Counted from the first letter of the stretch, positions 45,637 through 54,233 are shown. The stretch: DNA of 60,114 nt from Candidatus Avibacteroides excrementipullorum (GCA_018711405.1 DVIH01000067.1:1-60114), one strand, 5' to 3'. The notes: generated by a model not told the origin, from the letters alone. Program-made: numbers and translations.

Positions 45637-46508
45637 AAACCATCATAAGACAACATATACTACCGCTTGCCGCAATGCTTCTCTGCATCATATCAGCCCT
45701 GTCATGCGACAGTACGGACAAGGCCGCAGATACATTGACAGTAAGCATTGCGCCGCAAAAGCATTTAGTCACGGCAATAGCCGGAGACAGATTCCGCATA
45801 GCAGTACTCGTACCCAAAGGCATGAATCCAGAGAACTATGATCCCGCTCCAAAAACATTGCTGCAACTGTCGGAAAGCAAGGCATACATCCGCATGGGTT
45901 CCTTGCCATTCGAGAAAACATTGGGAGAGAAGTTGTCGGAAACCGGCAGCGACATACCCACTTTCGATGTATCGGAAGGCATCGAAACAATCAAGACGGA
46001 AGGCCCGCACGGACATGATGCCGACCCGCATATATGGATGTCAATGAAAAATGCAGAAACCATAGCCGTCAATACGCTCGGCATACTCTGCCAGATAGAC
46101 CCAGACAGAAAAGACTTCTATCAGCAACGATGCGACTCGCTCGTCAAAGCCATCAGAGACACCGATTGCAGAATAAAAGAAATGTTGGCAGATGCAGACA
46201 AGACGTTCATCATCTACCACCCGGCCATGACTTACTTCGCCCGAGATTACGGCCTGCAACAGATAGCCATAGAAAAAGACGGCAAGGAACCTGCCGCATC
46301 AGACCTCGTAACACACATCAAGACGGCAAAGCTGACCGGAGCCGGATATCTGTTCATCCAACCGGAATTCGACAAGCGCAACGCATCTATCATAGCCGAA
46401 GAGACTGGACTGGAAATGAAAGAGCTGAATCCGCTGGCAGAAGACTTCACAGGCGAGATGCTGAGGTTTGCCGCCACATTGTCCGATTATCCGCAGAAAC
46501 AACAATGA
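45633..46508 (+). CDS. Metal (probably zinc) ABC transporter substrate-binding lipoprotein
   Basis: 291-residue TroA/ZnuA-type periplasmic binding protein with lipobox ALSC at Cys25. Metal ligand segments are HGHDADPHIWMS (with a short His-rich loop before it), FIIYHPAMTYFARDYG and FIQPEFDKRNASIIAEETG. The start ATG overlaps the mnmD stop (ATGA), and the end overlaps the ATPase start in the same way. The His pattern points to Zn2+ more than Mn2+. No permease gene is adjacent, so the system is incomplete at this locus. Confidence 0.9.
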   Translation: MKTIIRQHILPLAAMLLCIISALSCDSTDKAADTLTVSIAPQKHLVTAIAGDRFRIAVLVPKGMNPENYDPAPKTLLQLSESKAYIRMGSLPFEKTLGEKLSETGSDIPTFDVSEGIETIKTEGPHGHDADPHIWMSMKNAETIAVNTLGILCQIDPDRKDFYQQRCDSLVKAIRDTDCRIKEMLADADKTFIIYHPAMTYFARDYGLQQIAIEKDGKEPAASDLVTHIKTAKLTGAGYLFIQPEFDKRNASIIAEETGLEMKELNPLAEDFTGEMLRFAATLSDYPQKQQ

Positions 46509-47215
46509 GCAACATAATCGAAATAAGACATCTCTATGCCGCATACGGAGACAAAACCGTATTGGAAGACATCTCACTCGAAGTTGAAGAAAACGACTAT
46601 CTCGGCATAATAGGTCCAAACGGAGGAGGCAAGACCACTCTCGTTAAAATCATCACAGGGCTGAAGCACAAGACATCAGGGACTGTGACATTCTTCAAAG
46701 ACGGACGGAAAACAGACAGGCTCAGCATAGGATACCTGCCGCAATACAACGGAGTGGACAGAAAATTTCCCATATCGGTAGAAGAGACCGTGCTCTCCGG
46801 CCTGATTGGAGAAAGACGCATCACAGACAGATATTCGCCCGAGCAGAAACGCAAAGCCAAAGAAATCATAGAATACATGGGGCTTGGCGGACTGGAAAAC
46901 CGCCCCATAGGCTCGCTCAGCGGAGGGCAGATGCAGCGCGTCCTGCTCGGCAGGGCTATCGTGTCAGCCCCCGCCCTGCTTGTACTCGATGAACCGGACA
47001 CATACATAGACAGACATCAGGAAAACATCCTGTACAAACTGCTCAAAGATATAAACAAGACAAGCGCGATTATCATAGTAAGCCACGACATGACATCCAT
47101 GCAGAAAGAGACAAAACACTTGGCTTTCATCAACAAGCGCCTCTCTGCATACAATACAAAAGACACGGACAACGACCGTATAACACAAATATTTTCTCAC
47201 GGAGAATGGAAATAA
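46505..47215 (+). CDS. Metal ABC transporter ATP-binding protein
   Basis: 236-residue ATPase of the ZnuC/MntB class. Walker A is GPNGGGKTT (37-45), the signature LSGGQMQRV, Walker B PALLVLDEPDTYIDRHQE, and the switch His is in IIIVSHDMTS. The ATG at 46505 is embedded in the preceding stop (ATGA). The frame is open further upstream, but that part is antiparallel to the binding-protein coding and not real. It partners the binding protein above; the permease must be encoded elsewhere. Confidence 0.93.
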   Translation: MSNIIEIRHLYAAYGDKTVLEDISLEVEENDYLGIIGPNGGGKTTLVKIITGLKHKTSGTVTFFKDGRKTDRLSIGYLPQYNGVDRKFPISVEETVLSGLIGERRITDRYSPEQKRKAKEIIEYMGLGGLENRPIGSLSGGQMQRVLLGRAIVSAPALLVLDEPDTYIDRHQENILYKLLKDINKTSAIIIVSHDMTSMQKETKHLAFINKRLSAYNTKDTDNDRITQIFSHGEWK

Positions 47216-48438
47216 AAAAACATACACTCGACAACGGATTAAAAATAGCACATGCCAAAGTACCAGGCGACGTGACCTATTGCGGCATTGCCATAGCAGC
47301 AGGCACACGCGATGAAAACGCAGACGAACAGGGCATGGCACATTTCGTGGAGCACACCATATTCAAAGGGACCAAAAGGCGCAAGGCATGGCACATTCTC
47401 AACCGCATGGAGAAAGTGGGAGGCGACCTCAACGCATACACCAACAAAGAAGAGACTGTGATATATTCGGCTCTGCTCAACAGAGACATGGAAAGAGCCG
47501 TAGAACTGCTGTGCGACATTGTATTCAACTCCGTATTCCCTCAAAAGGAACTGGATAAGGAAAAAGAGGTCATCCTCGATGAAATAGACTCATACGAAGA
47601 CTCACCGTCGGAACTCATATTCGATGATTTCGAAGAACTTATTTTCAAAGGGCATCCACTGGGCAAAAACATTCTCGGCACACCCGAAAAGCTGAAAGGA
47701 TACACCACCGGCGATGCACTGCGTTTCGTTTCAAGGCTCTACAAGCCCAACAACATGGTACTTTTCGCAAGAGGCAACACAGACTTCGGAAAACTGGTAC
47801 GTCTGGCCGAAAAATACGCCGCACATATCCCCGCCGGAGAGATAAAAAGACACGGCCTGGAAATACCCGGTTACCGCCCCACCACATTCCGCGCACAAAG
47901 AAACGTGCACCAGACCCACATCATGATAGGCACACGTGGATACAACGCATACGAAGACCGCCGCATCCCGCTATACATGATAAGCAACATGCTCGGAGGT
48001 CCCGGCATGAACAGCAGGCTCAACGTGGAGTTGAGGGAAAAACGCGGACTGGTCTACAACGTGGAAGCCAACATCACATCGTACACCGACACGGGAGTTT
48101 TTTCCATATATACGGCCACGACACCCAAAGACACCGACCGATGCAGGGAAATAATACTGAAAGAACTGAAGAAAATGCGGGAACAGAAAATGAGTGTCAC
48201 CGCACTGGAAAGCGTGAAAAAACAGCTCATAGGACAGATATGCGTAGCGTCCGACAATAACGAAAACTGCGCCCTCGACATGGGCAAGTGCATACTCCAC
48301 TACGATGAATATGACAACAAAGAAAGCCTGCTCTCCAAAATCAGAGCCATAAGTGCGGAAGACATACTGGAGACCGCCAACGAACGACTGAGGGAAGAAC
48401 AACTGACCACCCTCATCTATGATGCGCAAAACGAATAG
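47206..48438 (+). CDS. M16-family zinc peptidase
   Basis: 410-residue inverzincin of the mitochondrial-processing-peptidase/PqqL-like group. The inverted zinc motif HFVEH is at 46-50 (Glu49 catalytic) with the second ligand region NAYTNKEETVIYSALL. The second half has the usual RGLVYNVEANITSYTDTGVF fold segment. It lacks a signal peptide, so it is probably cytoplasmic. It starts inside the ATPase gene (10-bp overlap), preceded by GGAG. The substrate is unknown. Confidence 0.93.
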   Translation: MEIKKHTLDNGLKIAHAKVPGDVTYCGIAIAAGTRDENADEQGMAHFVEHTIFKGTKRRKAWHILNRMEKVGGDLNAYTNKEETVIYSALLNRDMERAVELLCDIVFNSVFPQKELDKEKEVILDEIDSYEDSPSELIFDDFEELIFKGHPLGKNILGTPEKLKGYTTGDALRFVSRLYKPNNMVLFARGNTDFGKLVRLAEKYAAHIPAGEIKRHGLEIPGYRPTTFRAQRNVHQTHIMIGTRGYNAYEDRRIPLYMISNMLGGPGMNSRLNVELREKRGLVYNVEANITSYTDTGVFSIYTATTPKDTDRCREIILKELKKMREQKMSVTALESVKKQLIGQICVASDNNENCALDMGKCILHYDEYDNKESLLSKIRAISAEDILETANERLREEQLTTLIYDAQNE

Positions 48439-48450
48439 GAGAAACGACAC

Positions 48451-49398
48451 ATGACCGACACGAACACCAGAGCCGGAAGAAACAGGACACTGACAATATC
48501 CACCGATGAGATCCCATCGTTGGAAAAAGACATCATGCAAGAAAGGGACATAACGGCAGAAACTCCCCTGACCGACCGCATCATCAACGGCGATGCCATG
48601 AAAACGCTCGACCTGCTGCCCGACGGCTTCGCAGACCTCATCATAATAGACCCGCCGTACAATCTGAGCAAGGACTTCAACTCGGCACGGTTCGCAGCCA
48701 TGACAGCCGACCGCTATGAAGCATACCTGCGCACGTGGTTCGGCAAAGTCTGCTCCAAACTCAAGCCCGACGGCTCCCTCTACATGTGCGGCGACTGGCG
48801 GTGTTCATGCAGCCAACAGAAAGTCATAGGCGAGAGGCTGCACATACTGAACCGCATCACCTGGCAACGCGAGAAAGGACGCGGCGCCAAAGCAAACTGG
48901 AAAAACTCCATGGAAGACATCTGGTTTGCCGTGAGAGACAGGAGAAACTACCATTTCGACATAGATGCAGTGAAAGTGAGACGCAGGGTCATAGCCCCAT
49001 ACAGGACAAACGGCCGACCCAAAGACTGGGAAGAGACCGAAGACGGAAACTTCAGGATGACCTGTCCCTCCAACTTCTGGGATGACATAAGCGTCCCTTT
49101 CTGGTCCATGCCCGAAAACACCGACCACCCCACCCAGAAGCCCGAAAAGCTGATAGCCAAGCTCATCCTCGCATCATCCGCCCCCGGCGACATGGTGTTC
49201 GACCCATTTGCCGGAAGCGGCACCACATGCGTTGTGGCCAAGAAGTTGTGCAGACACTATCTAGGCATCGAGGCCGACCGCGAATATTGCCTGTGGGCGG
49301 CCAAGCGACTGCAAATGGCGGAACACGACAAGACCATACAGGGGTATAGCGGAGGCTGTTTCTGGGAAAGGAACACTCTGCCCAAAGAAAGACGGTAA
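48451..49398 (+). CDS. Orphan DNA N4/N6-methyltransferase (beta class)
   Basis: 315-residue DNA methyltransferase. Motif IV DPPY (67-70, in ADLIIIDPPYNLS) comes before motif I FDPFAGSGTTC (250-260), the beta-class order. GTPs such as HPTQKPEKLIAKL (motif X region) are in place. There is no restriction endonuclease, specificity or control gene adjacent. The 12-bp spacing to the peptidase gene suggests a housekeeping, regulatory methylase. The recognition sequence cannot be read from sequence. Confidence 0.88.
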   Translation: MTDTNTRAGRNRTLTISTDEIPSLEKDIMQERDITAETPLTDRIINGDAMKTLDLLPDGFADLIIIDPPYNLSKDFNSARFAAMTADRYEAYLRTWFGKVCSKLKPDGSLYMCGDWRCSCSQQKVIGERLHILNRITWQREKGRGAKANWKNSMEDIWFAVRDRRNYHFDIDAVKVRRRVIAPYRTNGRPKDWEETEDGNFRMTCPSNFWDDISVPFWSMPENTDHPTQKPEKLIAKLILASSAPGDMVFDPFAGSGTTCVVAKKLCRHYLGIEADREYCLWAAKRLQMAEHDKTIQGYSGGCFWERNTLPKERR

Positions 49399-49503
49399 CT
49401 CAAAACAGCGACAACAAAGCAGCCCGTCTCATAAGACCTGCCACTTCACAAACTTTCACTACATTTACAGCATGGGAAAAAGGAATGATTTTTCCGCGCG
49501 GGA

Positions 49504-49535
49504 TTTGCATATCCCAAACCTTTGGCCCACCTTTG
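49504..49535 (+). promoter_or_regulatory. Promoter of the MATE gene leader
   Basis: TTTG (49504-49507), 20 bp, CACCTTTG (49528-49535; one mismatch to TAnnTTTG). Start near 49542 gives a leader of about 120 nt. Confidence 0.55.
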
Positions 49536-49541
49536 CAGCGA

Positions 49542-49634
49542 CATTACGGAAAAGTTGCGTTTTGTAATCCTCATCGGAAGGCGATATATGCCGGATAAGA
49601 TGACCGGGTAAAACCGTCTCTTGTCCGGTTTTTT
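49542..49634 (+). promoter_or_regulatory. Candidate attenuator/riboswitch-like leader of the MATE gene
   Basis: The leader can form two mutually exclusive structures. One pairs TCATC with GATGA and GGC with GCC around the loop GATATAT. The other pairs CCGGATAAG (beginning near 49583) with CTTGTCCGG, nine pairs with one G.U, directly followed by TTTTTTATTC, a Rho-independent terminator. The CCGGATAAG segment is shared by both structures. An upstream hairpin (ATTAC ... GTAAT) precedes them. No known riboswitch class matches by eye. Confidence 0.55.
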
Positions 49635-49662
49635 ATTCATCCCCTAAAAAAGAAAAGACATT

Positions 49663-51018
49663 ATGAAAGAACTCGACTTGACAAAAGGCAGTGTGCCAAA
49701 AGTGCTGATGCAGTTTGCCATGCCCTACCTGCTTGCCAATGTGCTTCAGGCATTGTACGGCGGAGCCGACCTCTTCGTGGTGGGACGATTCGACGATGCC
49801 GCGAGCGTGGCGGGAGTAGCCATAGGCAGCCAGGTGATGCAGACCGTGACAGGCATAATCTTGGGACTGACCGCAGGCATCACCGTGCTCATAGGCATAG
49901 CCACAGGCGCACGCGATGAGAAGAAAGCAGCAGCCACCATCGGTTCGGCTGTGTGGCTGTTTGCCATCATCGGAGCAGTGCTGACGCTGCTCATGACCGT
50001 ATGGCACGACACCATCGCCACAGCCATGCACACCCCGCCCGAAGCCATGACCGACACCCGCTACTACCTGCTCATCTGCTCGCTGGGCATACCGTTCATA
50101 ATAGGCTACAATGTGGTGTTCGGCATCATGCGCGGTCTGGGCGACTCACGCTCGCCGCTCTACTTCGTGGCTCTGGCTTGCGTCATCAACATCGTGCTCG
50201 ACTTCGTGCTGGTGGGCGGCTGCCACATGAGAGCCGCCGGAGCAGCCACAGCCACGATAGCATCGCAAGGCATCAGCTTCGCCGCCGCACTGTGCTATCT
50301 GCACCGCAAGGGATTCCGCTTCCCGTTCACAAGGCGAGACATCAGGCTCAACGGCATCCTGTCAAAACGAATCATAAAACTCGGCACACCCATAGCGCTG
50401 CAAGATGCGCTGATAAACATATCTTTCCTCATCATCACGGTCATAGTCAACCGCATGGGCGTCACGGCATCAGCCGCACTCGGAGTGGTGGAAAAACTCA
50501 TAGTCTTTGCCATGCTGCCGCCGGTGGCCATATCGTCGGCAGTGGCCGCCATGACAGCGCAAAACTACGGCGCAGGACTCACCGACCGCATGAACCGCTG
50601 CCTTAAGTCGGGCATAGGCATGGCTCTCGTGTTCGGCACGGCTTTCTGCATATATTCCCAGTTCCTGCCCGAAACCCTGATGGGCATATTCACAAACGAT
50701 GCCCCCGTCATAGAGCTGGGGGCCGAATACCTGCACGGCTACAGCATAGACTGCATCATAGTGAGCTTCGTGTTCTGCATCAACTCTTATTTCAGCGGGC
50801 AGGGCAACTCGCTGTTCCCCATGGTGCACAGCCTCATCGCCACATTCCTTTTTCGCATACCCCTGTCGTGGATTTTCAGTCACATCGCCCCGACATCCCT
50901 TTTCCCAATGGGATTCGCGCCTCCGCTTGCCACGATGGTTTCGCTCGCTATCTGTCTGTGGTACTTGAAGATATGGCAGAAACGGCAGGCTTCTTCCGGC
51001 ATACGGGCGGAATGCTGA
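49663..51018 (+). CDS. MATE-family efflux transporter
   Basis: 451-residue twelve-helix Na+- or H+-coupled drug/metabolite exporter. The N-terminal half opens with PKVLMQFAMPYLLANVLQAL and YGGADLFVVGRFDDAASVAG, with AVAIGSQVM-like elements of the family. The second half repeats the pattern (AALGVVEKLIVFAMLPPVAI, MTAQNYGAGLTDRMNRCL). It is preceded by a leader with terminator/antiterminator pairing. Its stop codon TGA is part of the left flank of repeat copy D. Substrate unknown. Confidence 0.93.
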   Translation: MKELDLTKGSVPKVLMQFAMPYLLANVLQALYGGADLFVVGRFDDAASVAGVAIGSQVMQTVTGIILGLTAGITVLIGIATGARDEKKAAATIGSAVWLFAIIGAVLTLLMTVWHDTIATAMHTPPEAMTDTRYYLLICSLGIPFIIGYNVVFGIMRGLGDSRSPLYFVALACVINIVLDFVLVGGCHMRAAGAATATIASQGISFAAALCYLHRKGFRFPFTRRDIRLNGILSKRIIKLGTPIALQDALINISFLIITVIVNRMGVTASAALGVVEKLIVFAMLPPVAISSAVAAMTAQNYGAGLTDRMNRCLKSGIGMALVFGTAFCIYSQFLPETLMGIFTNDAPVIELGAEYLHGYSIDCIIVSFVFCINSYFSGQGNSLFPMVHSLIATFLFRIPLSWIFSHIAPTSLFPMGFAPPLATMVSLAICLWYLKIWQKRQASSGIRAEC

Positions 51019-51115
51019 AAAAGATCGGCTCGGTCTCCGGCAAAGATGTGCGCCATTCCGGGCAAAGATGGCGTACATCCCGCCCCGATACCGAGCCGAT
51101 CCCCGGCGGGGGTAA
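51016..51115. repeat. Modular 22-bp-period repeat element, copy D
   Basis: Units start at 51023 (GATCGGCTCGGTC), 51045 (GATGTGCGCCATT), 51067 (GATGGCGTACATC) and 51089 (TACCGAGCCGATC): a perfect 22-bp register, arranged as an overall palindrome Y', X, X', Y. The left edge CTGAAAAA includes the stop codon of the MATE gene; the right edge is CCCCGGCGGGGGTAAAAAA. The element separates the MATE gene from the YgjP-like gene. Confidence 0.88.
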
Positions 51116-51161
51116 AAAACGTTTTTCACAACCGCATCCGCGCACCTGTCGAAATTTGCCT

Positions 51162-51169
51162 TATATTTG
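51162..51169 (+). promoter_or_regulatory. -7 promoter box of the YgjP-like gene
   Basis: TATATTTG, 24 bp upstream of the ATG at 51194. The -33 box is not evident; the box lies 46 bp beyond the right edge of repeat copy D. Confidence 0.6.
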
Positions 51170-51193
51170 CGCAAAAGTCATAACCAATGCCTG

Positions 51194-51895
51194 ATGCAAA
51201 AGACCATTTACAATAAATATCTCGGCGAGATAGAATGCAGGTACAACCCGAGAGCAAGACGAATCATATTCCGGTTCAAGGACGGGAGATTTCAGGCCAC
51301 GATGCCTGTCAAAACCGGAGAACAACAGCTCGATGCGGTTATCGCGGAAAATCTCGGAAAACTGCTGAAGCTGAAAGAGGAGAAAAAAGCCGCCACGTTC
51401 AGAAGCGGAGAGACCATATTCAGCTCAGACCACATGACGATAACACTGCTGCCGCACGACATCCCCGAATGGCACCTGTCGGGCAGAGACGGCAAATACA
51501 TCATCCGTCACCCGCAGGAAGAAGATCTGTCGGACAAGGCAACGACGGAACATATCAAGAAGCTCATGGCCGTGTGCATGAAGCACCGCGCCAAGACCGT
51601 AATGCCCGCACGCACCAAACAGCTGGCAAGACAGTTCGGATTCATCTACAAGGAAGTGAAGATAACCTCCGCACGGAGAAGCTGGGGGAGCTGCACGGGA
51701 AAACAAAACATTAACTTCTCCTTCCACACCATGTCGCTGCCTGCGCACCTCACCGACTACGTGATCCTGCACGAACTGTGCCACACTGTGGAGATGAACC
51801 ACAGCGCACGCTTTTGGGGGCTTCTCGACAGATGCACCGGCGGACGGGCTTTCGCTCTCAGAGACGAGATGAAAAGATATTCCACCGGGATATGA
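51194..51895 (+). CDS. YgjP-type M48-like zinc metallopeptidase
   Basis: 233 residues, soluble. The zinc motif HELCH is at 193-197 with the third ligand His203 in MNHSARFW. It is preceded by RRSWGSCTGKQNINFSFHTM and LPAHLTDYVILHELCHTVE, the YgjP/DUF45 signature. The N-terminal part is a beta-rich domain (YNPRARRIIFRFKDGRF). A start at 51194 (MQKTIYNKYLGEIECR) fits the promoter; an upstream in-frame ATG at 51167 overlaps the -7 box. The target is unknown; some relatives act in ribosome or protein quality processes. Confidence 0.9.
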   Translation: MQKTIYNKYLGEIECRYNPRARRIIFRFKDGRFQATMPVKTGEQQLDAVIAENLGKLLKLKEEKKAATFRSGETIFSSDHMTITLLPHDIPEWHLSGRDGKYIIRHPQEEDLSDKATTEHIKKLMAVCMKHRAKTVMPARTKQLARQFGFIYKEVKITSARRSWGSCTGKQNINFSFHTMSLPAHLTDYVILHELCHTVEMNHSARFWGLLDRCTGGRAFALRDEMKRYSTGI

Positions 51896-51903
51896 CGCGA
51901 CAG

Positions 51904-52308
51904 TCACCTGCCGTCAAACCGGACATCGCCGTCATCGCCTCTTGAGACAGCCACGAAGTCTACACCCTCTTTCAAAGAATAAGGCACCACGATGTCAGAA
52001 CTCCTGTCGACCACCATCAGCGTATTGTCGAGAGCAAAACGACCCACAGTCACAGTATCGCCGCCATCTTTCACCACCCCATCGAATATAAGGCTGTCGT
52101 TGAGGAACATGCTTATGCTCTCGCTCGACAGCGAACTGTCGATGGCAAAGACAAAAGCCTCCTCGCTGAAAGTCTGTCCCCTCTTCTTATCGGCATCAGC
52201 CTTCATCGACACATAGACCATAATGCCCACAATCACTATCACGGCAAACGCCAGTATGCCGTTGCCCACCATAAACTGACGGTTCGTATTCAAAGCAGAT
52301 TTTCCCAT
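51904..52308 (-). CDS. Small single-pass membrane protein of unknown function
   Basis: 134 residues. A short basic cytoplasmic start (MGKSALNTNRQFMVGNG) precedes one membrane helix (about 17-35, ILAFAVIVIVGIMVYVSM), then an extracytoplasmic acidic part (FAIDSSLSSESISMFLNDSL, GGDTVTVGRFALDNTLMVVD). I do not recognise the family. It is convergent with the YgjP-like gene and divergent from rimP. A TAGATTTG box (complement of 52329-52336) upstream could be its -7 element. Confidence 0.65.
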   Translation of the reverse strand: MGKSALNTNRQFMVGNGILAFAVIVIVGIMVYVSMKADADKKRGQTFSEEAFVFAIDSSLSSESISMFLNDSLIFDGVVKDGGDTVTVGRFALDNTLMVVDRSSDIVVPYSLKEGVDFVAVSRGDDGDVRFDGR

Positions 52309-52378
52309 AAATACACATGTTTTCAGCGCAAATCTAACACTTTTCCCAAAAAGATTTTTTACATACGATAAAAATATA

Positions 52379-52386
52379 TATCTTTG
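52379..52386 (+). promoter_or_regulatory. -7 promoter box of the rimP-nusA-infB operon
   Basis: TATCTTTG with transcription expected near 52393. The 57-nt leader holds a GGGGG/TCTCC stem followed by CTTTTTTTATTC just before the start codon, which could be a weak attenuator. Confidence 0.6.
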
Positions 52387-52449
52387 CAGATGAATTTAGG
52401 TGATTAGCGAGGGGGCGTCAAGGTCTCCTTTTTTTATTCTTACCCAAGC

Positions 52450-52917
52450 ATGATAAATAAAGACAAGGTTACCGAAATAGTCGAAGAATGGCTGTCCGGG
52501 AAAAGCTATTTCCTGGTGGATGTCAGCATAAGCAGCGATGACAAAATCATAGTGGAAATAGACGATGCCGAAGGCGTTTGGATTGAAGACTGCGTGGAGC
52601 TGAGCCGCTTCATAGAAAGCAGGCTCAACCGCGATGTGGAAGATTACGAGCTGGAAGTAGGCTCGGCCGGCATAGGACAACCGTTCAAGGTGTTGAAACA
52701 ATATTATGCACACGTGGGCTGTGAAGTGGAAACCATGACAAAGGAAGGCGTCAAACTGACCGGAATACTGAAAGACGCCAACGAGTCGGACTTCACCATG
52801 ACTGTGGAGAAAAAAGTAAAACCGGAAGGCGCCAAACGTCCCAAGATGATAGAAGAAGACATCTGCCTGAAATATGATGAAATAAAATATACGAAATACT
52901 TAATCAGCTTCAAATAA
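52450..52917 (+). CDS. rimP: Ribosome maturation factor RimP
   Basis: 155-residue protein needed for 30S assembly. The two-domain pattern is visible: DDKIIVEIDDAEGVWIEDCV and LSRFIESRLNRDVEDYELEV (N-terminal), then GIGQPFKVLKQYYAHVGCEV and VKLTGILKDANESDFTMTVE (C-terminal Sm-like). It shares one base with the nusA start, a coupling common for these genes. It is the first gene of the rimP-nusA-infB operon. Confidence 0.95.
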   Translation: MINKDKVTEIVEEWLSGKSYFLVDVSISSDDKIIVEIDDAEGVWIEDCVELSRFIESRLNRDVEDYELEVGSAGIGQPFKVLKQYYAHVGCEVETMTKEGVKLTGILKDANESDFTMTVEKKVKPEGAKRPKMIEEDICLKYDEIKYTKYLISFK

Positions 52918-54179
52918 TGGCAAAGAAAGAAGAAACCATAAGCCTTGTAGATTCGTTTTCCGAATTCAAGGAACTGAAGAACATAGACCGCACCACCATG
53001 ATAAGCGTGCTCGAAGAATCATTCCGCAGCGTCATCGCAAAGATGTTCGGCACTGATGACAATTATGACGTAGTAGTCAACCCCGACAAAGGTGACTTCG
53101 AGATATACAGAAACAGGACGGTAGTGGCCGACGACAAACTTGTGAATCCCAACATGGAAATAAAACTGTCGGACGCAATCAAAATAGACCCCTCCTACGA
53201 AATAGGAGAAGAAGTGACAGACCAAGTAAACTTCCTCTCGTTCGGCCGACGCGCCATACTGAACCTGAGACAGACACTGGCATCGAAAGTGCTGGAACTG
53301 CAAAAAGACAGCCTGTATTCCAAATATTCGGAACTCGTTGGCACCATAGTCAACGCAGAAGTATACCAGACATGGAAAAAAGAAATACTCCTGCTTGATG
53401 ACGACGGCAACGAACTGCTGCTGCCGAGGACGGAACAGATCCCGTCCGACTTCTACCACAAAGGCGAGACAGTGCGCGCGGTAGTGGCAAGGGTGGAAAA
53501 CAAGAACAACAACCCGAAAATCATACTGTCGAGAATAAGCCCCGTATTCCTGCAAAGACTCTTCGAACAGGAAGTACCCGAAATAGCCGACGGACTCATC
53601 ACCATAAAGAAAATAGCGAGAATACCGGGAGAAAGAGCCAAGATAGCAGTGGAATCATACGATGACAGAATAGATCCGGTAGGCGCATGCGTAGGCGTAA
53701 AAGGCTCGAGGATACACGGCATAGTCCGCGAATTGCGCAACGAAAACATAGACGTGATAAACTACACGTCCAACATAAAGCTCCTCATCCAAAGAGCATT
53801 GGGACCGGCCAAAGTATCGTCCATCTCCATCAACGAAGAAGAAAGGAAAGCAGAAGTATATCTTGAACCGAAAGAAGTATCGCTCGCAATAGGCAAAAAC
53901 GGAATGAACATCAAGCTCGCAAGCATGCTTACGGAATACACCATAGACGTATTCAGAGAACTCGGCAACGACGAAGACTACGAGGACGACATCTATCTGG
54001 ACGAATTCAAAGACGAGATAGACGAATGGGTCATCAATGCCATCAAATCAATAGGCATCGATACAGCCAAAGGAGTGCTCAACGCCCCGAGAGAAATGAT
54101 TATCGAAAAAGCCGACCTGGAAGAAAGCACAGTAGACGATGTACTGCGCATTCTGAAAGCTGAATTTGAAAATGAATAA
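52917..54179 (+). CDS. nusA: Transcription termination/antitermination factor NusA
   Basis: 420-residue NusA of the Bacteroidetes form. The N-terminal RNA polymerase-binding domain (about 1-120) opens LVDSFSEFKELKNIDRTTMI. The S1 domain (about 130-200) includes YSELVGTIVNAEVYQTWKKE. KH domains include DPVGACVGVKGSRIHGIVRE and SLAIGKNGMNIKLASMLTEY. The acidic C-terminus ends in EESTVDDVLRILKAEFE. The extra E. coli-type C-terminal repeats are absent, as usual in this phylum. Confidence 0.96.
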   Translation: MAKKEETISLVDSFSEFKELKNIDRTTMISVLEESFRSVIAKMFGTDDNYDVVVNPDKGDFEIYRNRTVVADDKLVNPNMEIKLSDAIKIDPSYEIGEEVTDQVNFLSFGRRAILNLRQTLASKVLELQKDSLYSKYSELVGTIVNAEVYQTWKKEILLLDDDGNELLLPRTEQIPSDFYHKGETVRAVVARVENKNNNPKIILSRISPVFLQRLFEQEVPEIADGLITIKKIARIPGERAKIAVESYDDRIDPVGACVGVKGSRIHGIVRELRNENIDVINYTSNIKLLIQRALGPAKVSSISINEEERKAEVYLEPKEVSLAIGKNGMNIKLASMLTEYTIDVFRELGNDEDYEDDIYLDEFKDEIDEWVINAIKSIGIDTAKGVLNAPREMIIEKADLEESTVDDVLRILKAEFENE

Positions 54180-54192
54180 CCAGTTTTTTTGA

Positions 54193-54233
54193 GAATTGAC
54201 TTAAGGAAACATGGAAACATGTCAAGTCAATTC
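54193..54233 (+). other. Strong stem-loop between nusA and infB
   Basis: GAATTGACTT (54193-54202) pairs perfectly with AAGTCAATTC (54224-54233), enclosing a second small stem CATG-GAAA-CATG. No T-run follows on the plus strand. It may be an RNA processing site or stability element within the operon. Confidence 0.6.

Noticed and set aside
46034-46504. N-terminal extension of the metal ABC ATPase by about 157 residues.
   Set aside because: It overlaps the real binding-protein gene in another frame, is Arg/His-rich nonsense, and the ATPase has a normal start at 46505 in an ATGA overlap.
50948-51145. Short ORFs running through the repeat elements, giving peptides like IGSVSGKDVRH.
   Set aside because: They exist only because the repeat units lack stops in some frames; unit order and orientation change between copies, so no protein is conserved.
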